Positions 16,655 through 26,456 of a DNA stretch of 64,000 nucleotides are shown piece by piece. The first letter of the stretch is position 1, and each line of letters begins with the position of its first letter. Below the pieces are notes generated by a model. That model saw only the letters and a program-made list of their open reading frames with translations. It did no database searches and was not told where the DNA came from. Position numbers and translations under genes: made by a program. Origin of the DNA: Ruminiclostridium sufflavum DSM 19573 (lineage in GTDB: Bacteria; Bacillota; Clostridia; Acetivibrionales; DSM-1351); assembly GCF_003208175.1 (NCBI RefSeq), contig NZ_QKMR01000001.1, positions 164,502 through 228,501 of the forward strand, given 5' to 3'.

Positions 16655-18652
16655 CTATATATTTTTTGCCACCTCGTAAGCATCCCATATTGCATACATG
16701 ATATTTGAAACCTTACGGGCATCCCCTATCAAATGAAGCTCCCCAATATCATATTTTAATTGCTCATAAACAGTTTTTTCGGAATTATAGCCTACAGCCA
16801 GAACGATGCTGTCTGCCGGAATTTCTTTTGTTTTTCCTCCGGTTTCTATCAGGGCACCGCATTCTGTCGTTTTGATGACCTTGGTGTCTGTAAGTACATT
16901 AATCCCCTTAAAGGGAATAAGCCTTTCCAGCATTTCAGAATTTGCATGGCAAAGAGGTCCGTTTAAAGCCAAAAGCTTATCCATAATTTCCACAATGGTA
17001 ACCTTCCTGCCCCTTTCTTTCAGCCACAAGGCGAGCTCACAGCCCACCAAGCCTCCTCCGACGATTACAACCTCATCACCTGTATCCTCCTTATCCAAAA
17101 GCACCTCCTCCGCAGTCAGTACTCTTTTTGCATTTCCGAAATCAAATATCTTTGGCTTTGAGCCTGTTGCAATAATTACGGCATCCGCACCGCTGCTTTT
17201 AATTTCTTCGGCACTTATTCCCGTACCGCACCTGATTTCCACATCAAGCTCCCTCAAGGTTTCTTCATACCAGGCTACCAATGCAAGGTCATCCTCCTTG
17301 AAATCAGGAGCCCCTCCCGCCAGTAAATTTCCGCCTATGCGGCTGTGCTTTTCATAAATTACCGGTTTATGGCCGCGAAGTGCCAGAACACGGGCTGCTT
17401 CACATCCGGCAACTCCTCCTCCAGCAATAAGTACCTTTTTACTTTTCAAAGCAGGTGTCAAAAAGGTAACAGCTTCCCTGCAGGCTTCCGGATTTACCGC
17501 ACAGTTTAATGCAGAATATTCCTGAATACGGCCCATGCAGCCTTCCTGACATGACAGGCATGGTCTGATTAAAGAAGTTCTTCCCGCCTTGAGTTTGTTT
17601 ACATAATCCGAATCCGCCAGCAACGGGCGTCCCAGACTTGCAATATCACAAGCTCCGTCACTGACAGCCTGTGATGCCATATCAGGATTATCCATTCTTC
17701 CCGCACATATGACAGGAACCTTTACCGCATCCTTTATGAGCTTTGCAAAGGGTATATACAAGCCTTTTTTCTGATACATTGGCGGATGGCTCCACCACCA
17801 AGAATCATAAGAGCCCACATCAACATCCAGAGCATCATATCCGTATGCTGCAAGTAATTTTGCGGCCTCAATTCCCTCGGGGATATCTCTGCCTTTTTCT
17901 TCGAATTCTTCCCCCGGAAGGGCTCCCACACGCCAGTCCTTTATATAGCTCTTAGGACTGTATCTGAGTACAACAGGGAAATCCTCTCCGCATCTCTTCT
18001 TTATCTCCTCGACAATCTCTCTTGCAAATCTCAGACGGTTTTCCAGAGAACCTCCGTATTCATCTGTACGATGATTAAAAAATGAAATTGCAAACTGGTC
18101 AATAAGATAGCCTTCGTGAACCGCATGTATCTGGACTCCGTCAAATCCGGCTCTTTTTGCGTTATATGCACCGTCACCGAATTTTCTGACAATAGCTTTG
18201 ATTTCCCCCACAGTCAATTCACGGCAGATTTTTTCAAGCCAGCGGTGTTTAATTGGTGAAGGCGCCACAGGAGGATATTCTCCGAGATTTGTCGGAATTG
18301 TTACCCTGCCGAAGCCTCCGCTCAGCTGAATAAAAACCTTCGCATCATAAGCATGTATACGCTCGGTCATCTCTCTTGCCGTACGTATAAAATGAACAGG
18401 ATTATGGGTCGAGCAAGGACAATTGGGCATTCCATGCTCTTCAACCTCATTATCCACAAATGTGACCCCGGTTATTATCAGTCCTGTTCCTCCACGCGCT
18501 CTGGCGGTATAGTACTCAATGCCGCGCTGGTTGAAGCCGCCCTCTCTGTCCGCCAGTCCCAAAGGGCCCATCGGTGCCATTGCAAACCGGTTCTTTAATT
18601 CTAATGAACCTATCTTCACCGGTTCAAACAAATTATGATACTTGCTTACCAT
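16655..18652 (-). CDS. Old-Yellow-Enzyme-type NAD(P)H:flavin oxidoreductase with 4Fe-4S and FAD (FadH/BaiCD/BaiH-like)
   Basis: A 665-aa flavoenzyme that reduces activated C=C bonds in its family (2,4-dienoyl-CoA reductase, enoate reductases, BaiCD/BaiH, steroid reductases). Residues 1-350 form the FMN TIM barrel (FEPVKIGSLELKNRFAMAPMG; GAYNAKRAGFDGVQIHAVHEGYLIDQF). Near residue 360, CLSC-x3-C-x11-C binds a 4Fe-4S cluster. Two dinucleotide-binding motifs follow, VLIAGGGVAGCEAARVLA and VVIVGGGLVGCELALWL. ATG 18652 follows GAGGAG. It lies 31 bp before the 4-epimerase gene, in an unusual place for pentose metabolism, which suggests the substrate is more than a plain sugar. Specific substrate unknown. 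Confidence 0.9.
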   Translation of the reverse strand: MVSKYHNLFEPVKIGSLELKNRFAMAPMGPLGLADREGGFNQRGIEYYTARARGGTGLIITGVTFVDNEVEEHGMPNCPCSTHNPVHFIRTAREMTERIHAYDAKVFIQLSGGFGRVTIPTNLGEYPPVAPSPIKHRWLEKICRELTVGEIKAIVRKFGDGAYNAKRAGFDGVQIHAVHEGYLIDQFAISFFNHRTDEYGGSLENRLRFAREIVEEIKKRCGEDFPVVLRYSPKSYIKDWRVGALPGEEFEEKGRDIPEGIEAAKLLAAYGYDALDVDVGSYDSWWWSHPPMYQKKGLYIPFAKLIKDAVKVPVICAGRMDNPDMASQAVSDGACDIASLGRPLLADSDYVNKLKAGRTSLIRPCLSCQEGCMGRIQEYSALNCAVNPEACREAVTFLTPALKSKKVLIAGGGVAGCEAARVLALRGHKPVIYEKHSRIGGNLLAGGAPDFKEDDLALVAWYEETLRELDVEIRCGTGISAEEIKSSGADAVIIATGSKPKIFDFGNAKRVLTAEEVLLDKEDTGDEVVIVGGGLVGCELALWLKERGRKVTIVEIMDKLLALNGPLCHANSEMLERLIPFKGINVLTDTKVIKTTECGALIETGGKTKEIPADSIVLAVGYNSEKTVYEQLKYDIGELHLIGDARKVSNIMYAIWDAYEVAKNI

Positions 18653-18760
18653 AGCTACTACTCCTCGTTTTTATATTTTATACTTAAATTTGATTTTTTA
18701 ATTATTAAGACGGCTGCTTTAGCCTATATCGAAAGTTGTTGCTTGCTTGACTGCTTGCTT

Positions 18761-19603
18761 CTATTTCATTGCATCCAGTATATTTCTCATTTTCAGGTTA
18801 ACATCCTTTAAATCCTGCATCCAATTTCCACTGCCCGTATACCAGAACTCAGTCACATATTTTCTTATTCCTATATTCCATGCAGTTTCAATAATTTTTT
18901 CAAAATTTACATGTCCTGTTCCGTATGGTATCTCCCTGAACTTGCCGGGAACAGTTTCCTTCAAGTGTATTGAGGTTATATAGCCTGCTCCGGCCTTCAA
19001 ATCATCATATTCGTCAGAACCGTATAAAACCGCAGCATTTTTAATATTTCCGCTGTCGGGATATATCCCCAGATACGGGGAATTAATCTGCTTTATATAA
19101 TACACTGCTTTCCACACCGTATTCATAAATTCCGTTTCCATTGTTTCAAATTCAAGCATAATGCCATATTTTGCGGCAATCAATGCTGATGCCTTGAGAT
19201 TTTCGGCAAAGCTTTTTCTGGTTTCAGGGGTGGATTCCTCGTAATAGACATCATACCCTGCAATCATTATTATCCTTATTCCCAGATCATCAGCCAGCCT
19301 GATTGCCTTTTCCATTATGTCCATGCTTCTCTTTCTTACATCAGGGTTACTGCTGCCCATCGGATATTTTCTGTGTCCGCTCAGACACATTGTCCGGATT
19401 GGAACTCCGGTTTCAAACATTGTCTTAACCAGCTCAAGCCTTTCTGTCTTTGGCATATCAAGGCGGGCAAGCTTTTCATCTGTTTCATCAATGCTCATTT
19501 CCAAATAATCATAATCCGCATTTTTAGCAGCTTCCAGTTTCTCCCTCCAGCTAAGCTGTCCGGGTATTGCCTTTTCATACAGACCAAGGGTGTATGCTCT
19601 CAT
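18761..19603 (-). CDS. ulaE: L-ribulose-5-phosphate 3-epimerase (L-xylulose-5-phosphate 3-epimerase), UlaE family
   Basis: Xylose-isomerase-like TIM barrel interconverting L-xylulose-5-phosphate and L-ribulose-5-phosphate. Nearly every conserved block of E. coli UlaE is present: LGLYEKAIPG, DYLEMSIDETDEKLARLD, TMCLSGHRKYPMGS, IIMIAGYDVYYEES, GIYPDSGN, ITSIHLKETVPGKFREIPYG. The metal ligands expected of the family (Glu, Asp, His, Glu) are in these blocks. ATG 19603 follows AGGTG; a GTG at 19612 lies within that site. 280 aa, as usual. It begins 24 bp after the propeller gene. Confidence 0.95.
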   Translation of the reverse strand: MRAYTLGLYEKAIPGQLSWREKLEAAKNADYDYLEMSIDETDEKLARLDMPKTERLELVKTMFETGVPIRTMCLSGHRKYPMGSSNPDVRKRSMDIMEKAIRLADDLGIRIIMIAGYDVYYEESTPETRKSFAENLKASALIAAKYGIMLEFETMETEFMNTVWKAVYYIKQINSPYLGIYPDSGNIKNAAVLYGSDEYDDLKAGAGYITSIHLKETVPGKFREIPYGTGHVNFEKIIETAWNIGIRKYVTEFWYTGSGNWMQDLKDVNLKMRNILDAMK

Positions 19604-19626
19604 AGTTTTCACCTGCCGAATTCTGC

Positions 19627-20670
19627 TTAATACAGCGTATACATTGCTATTTCGTTTATTTCACGGTTAGTTGCTATAACTATGTTCTTATCCTTATGCA
19701 TATAATAAAAAACATTTGCGGCACCGGCATCTGAGTCCAGCTCCTGTATGCCATAGCTGCCGTCTTTGTCACAGGTCATGGAATACAGACCGCGCCTTCC
19801 TCCTCTGCAGCCAACGATAACTGTAGGCCTGCCATTTATTTTCCCTCCGTAAATCGCATGAAGAAATTCCATTTTTACAGCAGACTCATATACTGCTTTA
19901 TATCTGCCGTCAACCCTTTTATATACGGTAAGCCTATCCCCATGAAAGGGCGAAAACACAACAAGCTCCTCTTCTCCGTCTTCATCCATATCCAGCAGCA
20001 GTGCATCGCTTGCAGGCGTTGGCAGAAGCATTTCAATTTTCCAATTTTCATTGAGCCCCTCCGGAGGAGAAAATAAATATATACCTTGTTCACAGGAAAT
20101 CACCGCACTTTGAACACCATTTTCAATCCGGCGGTAATAGCCGTGATTTTTCACCATACCGTCCTTTATAACCTCGAGCCGCAGCTGGTTTTCATCGCCA
20201 AAGCCTTCCAAATTATCCGGTAATACCGCAGCATACACCTTTCCCGGATTTGACCAGTCATCCTTGTATTCATGTCCGGATTTTATCGTACAAGCTATCA
20301 GATAATTAACGCCATTTACGGTTATTATGTCAAATCTGTGTACAAAAGGCAGCCTGACCAGCGTCCTGACTTCCCATCTGCCCTTTGCTGCGGGAGTTAC
20401 AATAACTATCGAAGCCTCCTTAGAATCATTAGGGGAATAAAACCTGTGAGTAGCTAAAAACTGTCCGTTTGACTTCGGCACCTGAACCATGGACATTGTT
20501 CCTCCAGGCCCGTCCCACACAGTTTCTTCAACATTTCCGTCCAAATCATATAAAAAGCATTTGTTGTCCTTCTCGGTTGCAACCAAAAAATGTTTTGAAT
20601 TATTATATTCAAGCGGGGAAACGGAATAACATTTCTCCAGCTCACCGATCTTTTTCTTGTCTGCTGTCAT
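19627..20670 (-). CDS. Predicted beta-propeller protein (FG-GAP/VCBS-like), unknown function
   Basis: I do not recognise a characterised homologue. From ATG 20670 (GAGGG nine bases upstream) the protein has 347 aa, no signal peptide and no membrane helix. Short repeated beta-blade phrases occur, such as DALLLDMDEDGEEELVVFSPFHGDRLTVYKR and VQSAVISCEQGIYLFSPP; the DMDEDGEEEL stretch resembles the calcium-binding loop of FG-GAP repeats. It is wedged between the UlaG-like lactonase (17-bp gap) and UlaE (23-bp gap), so it is surely cotranscribed. A lactonase, epimerase or sugar-binding role is possible, but nothing in the sequence decides. Confidence 0.75.
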   Translation of the reverse strand: MTADKKKIGELEKCYSVSPLEYNNSKHFLVATEKDNKCFLYDLDGNVEETVWDGPGGTMSMVQVPKSNGQFLATHRFYSPNDSKEASIVIVTPAAKGRWEVRTLVRLPFVHRFDIITVNGVNYLIACTIKSGHEYKDDWSNPGKVYAAVLPDNLEGFGDENQLRLEVIKDGMVKNHGYYRRIENGVQSAVISCEQGIYLFSPPEGLNENWKIEMLLPTPASDALLLDMDEDGEEELVVFSPFHGDRLTVYKRVDGRYKAVYESAVKMEFLHAIYGGKINGRPTVIVGCRGGRRGLYSMTCDKDGSYGIQELDSDAGAANVFYYMHKDKNIVIATNREINEIAMYTLY

Positions 20671-20686
20671 ATAAATATACACCCTC

Positions 20687-21745
20687 TTATAATATTGATC
20701 TAAACGGCACATTGGGTTCATCCGTGAAGCAGTCCTCAAACCCTCTGCGATAATGATACTTGACCTTATCCTTATCCTCCGGCCATACAAATTTTCCGCC
20801 TACATCCCAAATATACGGTTTAAATTTATAGTTCAGCGTATCTTTCTTAAAATCATACAGCATCAATATTTCCTCGGGATCAGCCTTGAAATTTGTCCAG
20901 ACATCATAGTGAAAGGGAATCACTGTTTTGCATTGCAAGGCCTCTGCCATTCTTAAAATATCTACCGAAGTCATTTTATCCTGATTTCCCACAGGATTTT
21001 CTCCATATGATCCTAAAGCAACGTCTACCTGATGATCCTTGCCGTGCTTTGCATAGTAAACGGAATAGTGGGAGTCTCCGCTGTGATATATTGTACCTGC
21101 CGGCGTTTTTATAAAATAATTGACCGCCTTCTCATCCATATCTGTGGGACATATCCCGCGTATATCCTTGTCTGCCGTAACGAGACAGGTTCTGTCAAAG
21201 GAATCAAGCACAATGATTTCACAATCCTTAATTTTAATCACATCTCCGGGCTTAACAACCTTACATCTGCTTTCCGGAACACCATAGCTCAGCCACTTTT
21301 TAACACTCTCCAGAGGTCCTATAAACGGAACCTCCTCCTCACAGTTTTTTATCACCGCTGCCGCAAAAAACGGATCAATATGGTCATTGTGGTAATGTGT
21401 AGATAAAACGGCATCCACCCGGGTTACGGCAAAAGGATCAAATACGATAGGAGCTGCACGCAGGTTTGGCTGTGTTGCTCTGCCTCCCGTCATGTTCCTC
21501 ATCTGATGAAAAGGCTCCATTTCCTTTGTTTTTTGTGTTCTCTTGCCATTTCCAAACCATAGGTCTATTGCTATATTCGTAGACTTCTCCGATTTCAGCC
21601 AGATTCCAGTACAGCCTATCCACCACATTGCAAAGGTTCCCGGCAATACCTCTGTTTTATCTATTTCTTCATTCAACCAGGTTCCCCATTCCGGAAATGC
21701 CCCCAGTATCCATTTTTCTCTTGTTATTTCCGATATTTTATTCAT
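20687..21745 (-). CDS. ulaG: UlaG-like L-ascorbate-6-phosphate lactonase family metallo-hydrolase
   Basis: Metallo-beta-lactamase-fold lactonase of 352 aa, the length of E. coli UlaG, which opens L-ascorbate-6-phosphate to 3-keto-L-gulonate-6-phosphate. Seen: the metal motif [21 protein letters not shown] with a metal Asp, PFHYDVW with the last metal His, and the UlaG-type start [17 protein letters not shown] and [16 protein letters not shown] 21745 follows GAGGAGG. It is the first gene of a run with the propeller gene and ulaE. No PTS ascorbate permease and no UlaD decarboxylase are in the window, so the lactone may be another sugar acid. Confidence 0.88.
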   Translation of the reverse strand: MNKISEITREKWILGAFPEWGTWLNEEIDKTEVLPGTFAMWWIGCTGIWLKSEKSTNIAIDLWFGNGKRTQKTKEMEPFHQMRNMTGGRATQPNLRAAPIVFDPFAVTRVDAVLSTHYHNDHIDPFFAAAVIKNCEEEVPFIGPLESVKKWLSYGVPESRCKVVKPGDVIKIKDCEIIVLDSFDRTCLVTADKDIRGICPTDMDEKAVNYFIKTPAGTIYHSGDSHYSVYYAKHGKDHQVDVALGSYGENPVGNQDKMTSVDILRMAEALQCKTVIPFHYDVWTNFKADPEEILMLYDFKKDTLNYKFKPYIWDVGGKFVWPEDKDKVKYHYRRGFEDCFTDEPNVPFRSIL

Positions 21746-21857
21746 CCTTTACCTCCTCAAGCAAGAAATTTTCATAAAACCTACAAAATTAGTTAACATA
21801 ACGCAGTACTAAATTTAAACCCTAGAACAGCTTGATTTAAATCCGCTTAATTTGTCT

Positions 21858-21878
21858 AAGTCAATTACGGTTCAAGCC
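21858..21878 (+). repeat. Short relative of the 8171 intergenic repeat
   Basis: AAGTCAATTACGGTTCAAGCC resembles positions 8172-8192 with four differences. It lies in the 155-bp gap between the rbsC-like gene and ulaG. Otherwise I see no clear terminator or promoter in this gap. Confidence 0.35.
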
Positions 21879-21900
21879 TTCGGGACGATAACAACCGACT

Positions 21901-22842
21901 CTATGCATGTCTTTGCTTGAGTCCGTCCAGACTTAATGCAAAAAGCAATACGGCTCCTTTTAATATAACCTGCATATACTCTCCGAGGCCTGCCATGACC
22001 ATACCGTTGCTCAGCACTCCTAAAATGAGCACACCGGCAACAGCTCCCGATACCTTTCCCTCTCCTCCGGTGAAACTGACACCTCCTAAAATAATTGCAG
22101 TAAGCACATCCATCTCAGAGCCTATTCCGGATATGGGCTGTCCCGCATTAATTCTGGATAATGTAATAAGGGCAGCTATTCCGGTGAAAGCTGAACAAAC
22201 TATATAGGCTATAAGCTTTTGCCTTTTGACCTGAATCCCTGACAGCCTGCTTGCCTCTTCGTTGCTTCCTATCGCATAAAGACTTCTTCCGAATACTGTC
22301 TTATTCAATACAAATGAACCTACCAGAACGCAAAGTATAAATAATATTATCGGAAAAGGTATTATACCGATACTTCCCTGACCTATAAAGGCAAATTTTT
22401 CCGGAAAGCCGAATATGGGAAGCCCTTGGCATATGGTATAGCTCAAGCCCTTAACAATCTGCATCATGCCTAAAGTCGCTATCATCGGAGGTATTTTTGT
22501 TTTTGTAACAATTATGCCGTTTGCAATTCCTATTACGATGCCTATCGCAAAACCCAGCAGCACTGCCGGTACCGGATTCATTCCGTAATTCACCATAAAA
22601 TACGCCGTACTGATGCCGACAATGGAAATCTGAGTGCCCACCGACAAATCTACTCCGCCGGTCAGCATTACAAACATCGCTCCTACAGCCATAATTCCCA
22701 TTGTAGACACCTGCCGCAAAATATTGATAAAATTTGAGGCTGAAAAAAATGAACTGTTCATTAAAGTAAACAATATTATAAGAATTATTAAAGCAAAATA
22801 AATTCCAAGAGTTTGTAATTTCTGAAATAATTTCTTATGCAT
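21901..22842 (-). CDS. Sugar ABC transporter permease (RbsC type)
   Basis: Membrane subunit of a ribose-type importer, 313 aa with about ten hydrophobic segments. Typical phrases: SFFSASNFINILRQVSTMGIMAVGAMFVMLTGGVDLSVG near the N-terminus, KTKIPPMIATLGMMQIVKGL, SRLSGIQVKRQKLIAYIVC, and SEMDVLTAIILGGVSFTGGEG. ATG 22842 follows GGAGG. It is the third gene of an rbsB-rbsA-rbsC-like cassette; a single permease gene implies a homodimer. Confidence 0.93.
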   Translation of the reverse strand: MHKKLFQKLQTLGIYFALIILIILFTLMNSSFFSASNFINILRQVSTMGIMAVGAMFVMLTGGVDLSVGTQISIVGISTAYFMVNYGMNPVPAVLLGFAIGIVIGIANGIIVTKTKIPPMIATLGMMQIVKGLSYTICQGLPIFGFPEKFAFIGQGSIGIIPFPIILFILCVLVGSFVLNKTVFGRSLYAIGSNEEASRLSGIQVKRQKLIAYIVCSAFTGIAALITLSRINAGQPISGIGSEMDVLTAIILGGVSFTGGEGKVSGAVAGVLILGVLSNGMVMAGLGEYMQVILKGAVLLFALSLDGLKQRHA

Positions 22843-22857
22843 TGACCATTACCTCCA

Positions 22858-24345
22858 TTATTTCTTTCCTGACGCCAATTCCAGAACCTTGCTCTGAGAG
22901 TATTCGCTTTTATCCAGTTCCCTGGTAATTTCACCCTCAGAAAAAACTATCAGCCGGTCAGACATCCCCAGCAGCTCTTCCATATCCGATGAAATCATGA
23001 TAACGGCCATACCCTTGCCTGCCAGCTCATTAATCAGCTTATATATTTCCTGCTTTGCTCCCACATCAATTCCCCTTGTGGGTTCATCGAAAATCAGTAC
23101 TTTCGAATCAGTGGCAAGCCATTTTGCCAAAACCACCTTTTGCTGATTTCCTCCGCTTAAAGCCTGTACTTTTTGTTTCAATGAAGGAGCCTTTACCTCA
23201 AGGTCTTTGAAATATTTTTGAGATATCTGGTTTTCCGCCGGCTTCTGTATAATGTTCATTTTTGAAATTCTGTTCAGAATGGTTAACGTAATGTTCCAAT
23301 CAATTCCTTTATCCAATACGACTCCCTGGTTCTTCCTATCCTCCGGAATTAATCCAATTCCATACTTAATGGCATCCCCCGGCGATTTTATTTTACATTC
23401 GGCACCATTAACAAATATACTTCCGTCTTCTCTTCTGCATGCTCCAAAAATTAACTGCGCCGTTTCCGTTCTTCCCGATCCTACCAGTCCTCCAAATCCG
23501 AGTATTTCACCTGCCTTAACACCAAAGGATATATTCCTTACGCCGTTTCCGGCCAGATTTTCAACCTTCAGCACAACATCTCCGAATACTCTGTTTTTCT
23601 GAGGATAGCTTTCGCTTAATTCCCTTCCGACCATATGGCTGATCAGCTCTGCCCTGCACGTATCCTTTGCATTTAAGGTCCGTATTTTCTCTCCGTCACG
23701 CATTACAGTTATCCTGTCACAGATTTGGAATATTTCCTCCATCCTGTGAGACACATAAATAACAAGAGCACCTTCTTCTTTCAACCGCCTTATCAGTTTA
23801 AAGAGTATCTCTACCTCTTTTTCCGTCAAGGCGGCTGTAGGCTCATCCATAATATAAACCTTGGCTTTTTTTGATATTGCCTTTGAAATTTCTACCAGCT
23901 GCATGTATGCAACAGTAATATCCCGGATTTTTACACCCGGATCTATATCCACCCCGAGGTTTTTCAATATCTCCCCTGCGGCCTTCTCTGTCGCCTTTAA
24001 ATCAACGGTTCCTCTTTTCTTGATCGGATTTCCCATGAAAATATTCTCTGCAATGCTCAAAGACTGGGCCAGATTAAATTCCTGATAAACAACTTCGATT
24101 CCCATATTCTTTGCCTCAATCGGAGCTACCTTCTTAAATTCCCTGCCTTCAAAAAAGATTGACCCTTCATCCGGCTCAATTGCCCCGGATATTGCTTTAA
24201 TGATTGTTGATTTACCGGCTCCGTTCTCTCCGACCAGCGCATGTACCTCTCCGGCTTTGAAATCAACCGAAACCTTGTCCAGAGCCTTTACACCCGGATA
24301 CCTCTTAGATATGTTTTTAAGCGATAAAATATAATCATCTGCCAT
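22858..24345 (-). CDS. Sugar ABC transporter ATPase (RbsA type, duplicated)
   Basis: Fused two-domain ATPase of 495 aa. The first domain has Walker A GENGAGKSTIIKA, Walker B VYIMDEPTAALTEKEV; the second has GLVGSGRTETAQL in place of a full Walker A, signature LSGGNQQKVVLAKWL and Walker B VLIFDEPTRGIDVGAKQEIY. This is the usual asymmetry of RbsA/MglA proteins. It starts 93 bp after the binding protein gene and ends 15 bp before the permease gene. Confidence 0.94.
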   Translation of the reverse strand: MADDYILSLKNISKRYPGVKALDKVSVDFKAGEVHALVGENGAGKSTIIKAISGAIEPDEGSIFFEGREFKKVAPIEAKNMGIEVVYQEFNLAQSLSIAENIFMGNPIKKRGTVDLKATEKAAGEILKNLGVDIDPGVKIRDITVAYMQLVEISKAISKKAKVYIMDEPTAALTEKEVEILFKLIRRLKEEGALVIYVSHRMEEIFQICDRITVMRDGEKIRTLNAKDTCRAELISHMVGRELSESYPQKNRVFGDVVLKVENLAGNGVRNISFGVKAGEILGFGGLVGSGRTETAQLIFGACRREDGSIFVNGAECKIKSPGDAIKYGIGLIPEDRKNQGVVLDKGIDWNITLTILNRISKMNIIQKPAENQISQKYFKDLEVKAPSLKQKVQALSGGNQQKVVLAKWLATDSKVLIFDEPTRGIDVGAKQEIYKLINELAGKGMAVIMISSDMEELLGMSDRLIVFSEGEITRELDKSEYSQSKVLELASGKK

Positions 24346-24437
24346 TTAATTTCATTCCTTTTCGCTAGAAAGTAAAATACAAATTTCCGGTAGCTGACAG
24401 GCTTTCGGGAGAAATATCCGCATAACCCCTTTGAGAG

Positions 24438-25412
24438 CTATTGCTTATATTCAGCCGCATTATCTTTAGTCACCTGATTTGCACCCATGACAATAATTTT
24501 TTCAACCTTTTCGCCCTTCATAAGCTTGTCGGCAATATCAATTGTAGTTTTGCCGTTAATTTTGCTGTCACAATCTACGGTACCCCTGTAGCATGTTCCC
24601 GCGATAATCTTTTCTATTGCCACCTGAGATACATCACTTCCAAAAATAGCGAAATCATCCTTATCCCTGCCTGCAACCTTTACAGCCTCATAGGCGCCAA
24701 GTGCAGGACCGTCGGAGATGCTTACAATTACCTTGATATCGGAGTTTTTTTGCAGAAAGGTTTCACCCAGCTTCATTCCGGCTTCACTGTCTATTGCGGA
24801 ACCGCGCGCCACGATTTCAGCTCCGGGTGCAGTCTCTTTTAATGCATCCTCAATACCTTTCGCTCTCTCAATCAGAACAGGCACAGTCGGATATTCAATT
24901 AATGCAACCTTGGCACTCCCGTTACAATTTTTGTTTATCCATTCGCCTGCCATTTTGCCTATTGCCTGACCGACACTTGCATTGTCATTTTTATACCACA
25001 CATCATATTCCTTCAGCCCGATACCGTATGAAATGACCTTAATCCCTTTTGACATGGCTTCCTTGACCACCGGCTCCATCGCGTCAGGGTCCAAGGCCTG
25101 AATGACAATAACATTGCAGCCCGACTGAACAAAATTTTCAACAGCACTTATTTGAGTACTTGGGTCACCTTTGGAATCATTAACGCTTAATTCCATATTC
25201 TTTTCCTTAGCCGCTGATTTCATATCTGAAACGAACTGCGCTACAACCGGATCAGAAAGGTTAATGGCTGAGAAACCTACTTTAACTGTTTTTGCTTGGC
25301 TTAAAGGGCTTTGCGTACCGCCGGAGGATGTCTGAGTATCTGTAGCTGTTCCGCAAGCTGCAAGGAGTACCATAATTGAAAATATTAGTCCGAATGCAGT
25401 AATTTTTTTCAT
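24438..25412 (-). CDS. Sugar ABC transporter substrate-binding lipoprotein (RbsB type)
   Basis: Periplasmic-binding-protein-1-like receptor, 324 aa. The signal peptide ends in lipobox LAAC, and a Thr/Ser/Gly linker follows. PBP1 blocks include VKVGFSAINLSDPVVAQFVSDMKSAAKEKNMEL, a QISAVENFVQSGCNVIVIQALDPDAMEPVV loop, and AYEAVKVAGRDKDDFAIFGSDVS. Such proteins bind monosaccharides, sugar alcohols or furanosides. The gene starts the importer cassette, and a SorC-type palindrome lies in its 240-bp upstream gap. Confidence 0.93.
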   Translation of the reverse strand: MKKITAFGLIFSIMVLLAACGTATDTQTSSGGTQSPLSQAKTVKVGFSAINLSDPVVAQFVSDMKSAAKEKNMELSVNDSKGDPSTQISAVENFVQSGCNVIVIQALDPDAMEPVVKEAMSKGIKVISYGIGLKEYDVWYKNDNASVGQAIGKMAGEWINKNCNGSAKVALIEYPTVPVLIERAKGIEDALKETAPGAEIVARGSAIDSEAGMKLGETFLQKNSDIKVIVSISDGPALGAYEAVKVAGRDKDDFAIFGSDVSQVAIEKIIAGTCYRGTVDCDSKINGKTTIDIADKLMKGEKVEKIIVMGANQVTKDNAAEYKQ

Positions 25413-25585
25413 CGTTTTATCTCCTTATAAAATTATTCAACTGATAAACAATAAATTTTAAAGACTTGTTTTAGGAAATGAATTTTACAGACCTGCTTAA
25501 ACCAGTATTATGTTTACTTATTTTTGGATGTTTATAGGTTTCAGTCATCTCATCAACCTTCTTCCATGATATTTCTTTCAAATTA

Positions 25586-25641
25586 AGTATAACATTTTAT
25601 TACTTTTAAAAAAATTTTTATTAAAATACGCACCTTTGTGC
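25586..25641 (-). promoter_or_regulatory. rbsB-like promoter region with GCAC-N4-GTGC operator
   Basis: GCACCTTTGTGC at 25630-25641 matches the palindrome GCACAATTGTGC of the divergent kinase region in its outer eight bases. On the minus strand a -10-like TATACT (25591-25586) follows with no good -35. The operator centre is about 55 bp before the likely start point, a position more usual for an activator than a blocker. Regulation by the neighbouring SorC protein is inference. Confidence 0.55.
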
Positions 25642-25652
25642 ACTTTTTATTG

Positions 25653-26366
25653 CTATTTTATTGTAAGCTCCTCTACAGCTTTTTTATATAGCCTTTCAAA
25701 CAGCTCCTGCGAGTTTCCATAATATATTGACGAGTGCCCCGGAGCAATAATATCCGCCTTAAGCTTCCTGAGCTTATAAAATGACTCAATACTTTTTTTT
25801 GCACAAAAATGCGGATCACCATTCCAACCCAATTCCAAATTAAGTTCATCGGCAGGAGTTGCACCTGAAATAATAAAAATATCCCCGGTAAATAAAATCT
25901 TAACATTGTTAATATCTGCCATCAAAGCAATAGATCCTTTAGTGTGACCCGGCATGCCCACTATCTCAATAGTAGCATTCCCGTAATCAAACACCTCTCC
26001 GTCTTTCAAGCCATAGTCGGCCGTACATGTGTGGAAGCTGCCGCCGAAAAGCTGTTCAAGCGTACAGGCATCTCCGCACTCGATAGAATTCCTGTCATCC
26101 TCGCCTATTAATACTCTGGCGCCGTTCTTTTTAAAAATATGCGCATTTCCTGCATGGTCAAAATGGGAATGAGTAATAAAAGCATCCTTTACCGAATTGA
26201 TATCCAAACCCCAGAACTCAAGGCTTTTTCCCATTGCCTGATACTGCTTCTCAGAATATCCGCAGTCAATGAGTATAAGACCCTTTTCAGTTTCGAGGGC
26301 AAAAGTATTTGAGTTTACGCCATTCATCCATCCGCTTATCTGATAAACACCATTTAGAATTTTCAA
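25653..26366 (-). CDS. Metallo-beta-lactamase-fold hydrolase
   Basis: A 237-aa MBL-fold hydrolase with a full metal site: FITHSHFDHAGN, the His in MPGHTKGS, the Asp in ILFTGDIF and the His in IIAPGHSS. The binuclear zinc pattern matches hydrolases of thioesters, lactones and similar bonds (glyoxalase II-like group), not UlaG. The start is a TTG at 26366 with GAGGTG five bases before it; no ATG is better placed. It ends the run NTF2-NTF2-SDR-MBL. Substrate unknown. Confidence 0.88.
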   Translation of the reverse strand: MKILNGVYQISGWMNGVNSNTFALETEKGLILIDCGYSEKQYQAMGKSLEFWGLDINSVKDAFITHSHFDHAGNAHIFKKNGARVLIGEDDRNSIECGDACTLEQLFGGSFHTCTADYGLKDGEVFDYGNATIEIVGMPGHTKGSIALMADINNVKILFTGDIFIISGATPADELNLELGWNGDPHFCAKKSIESFYKLRKLKADIIAPGHSSIYYGNSQELFERLYKKAVEELTIK

Positions 26367-26456
26367 AATAACACCTCAATTTATACAGGTAATCTCTGAT
26401 GAAATTTTGTTCAGGCTAGCTGCCCTTCCAAAATTTCATCAGATCAGGTTAATCTT

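Noticed and set aside
21861-21900. tRNA-like stretch with GGTTCAAGCC
   Set aside because: It resembles a T-loop only; no acceptor stem, anticodon arm or CCA-compatible end is found around it.
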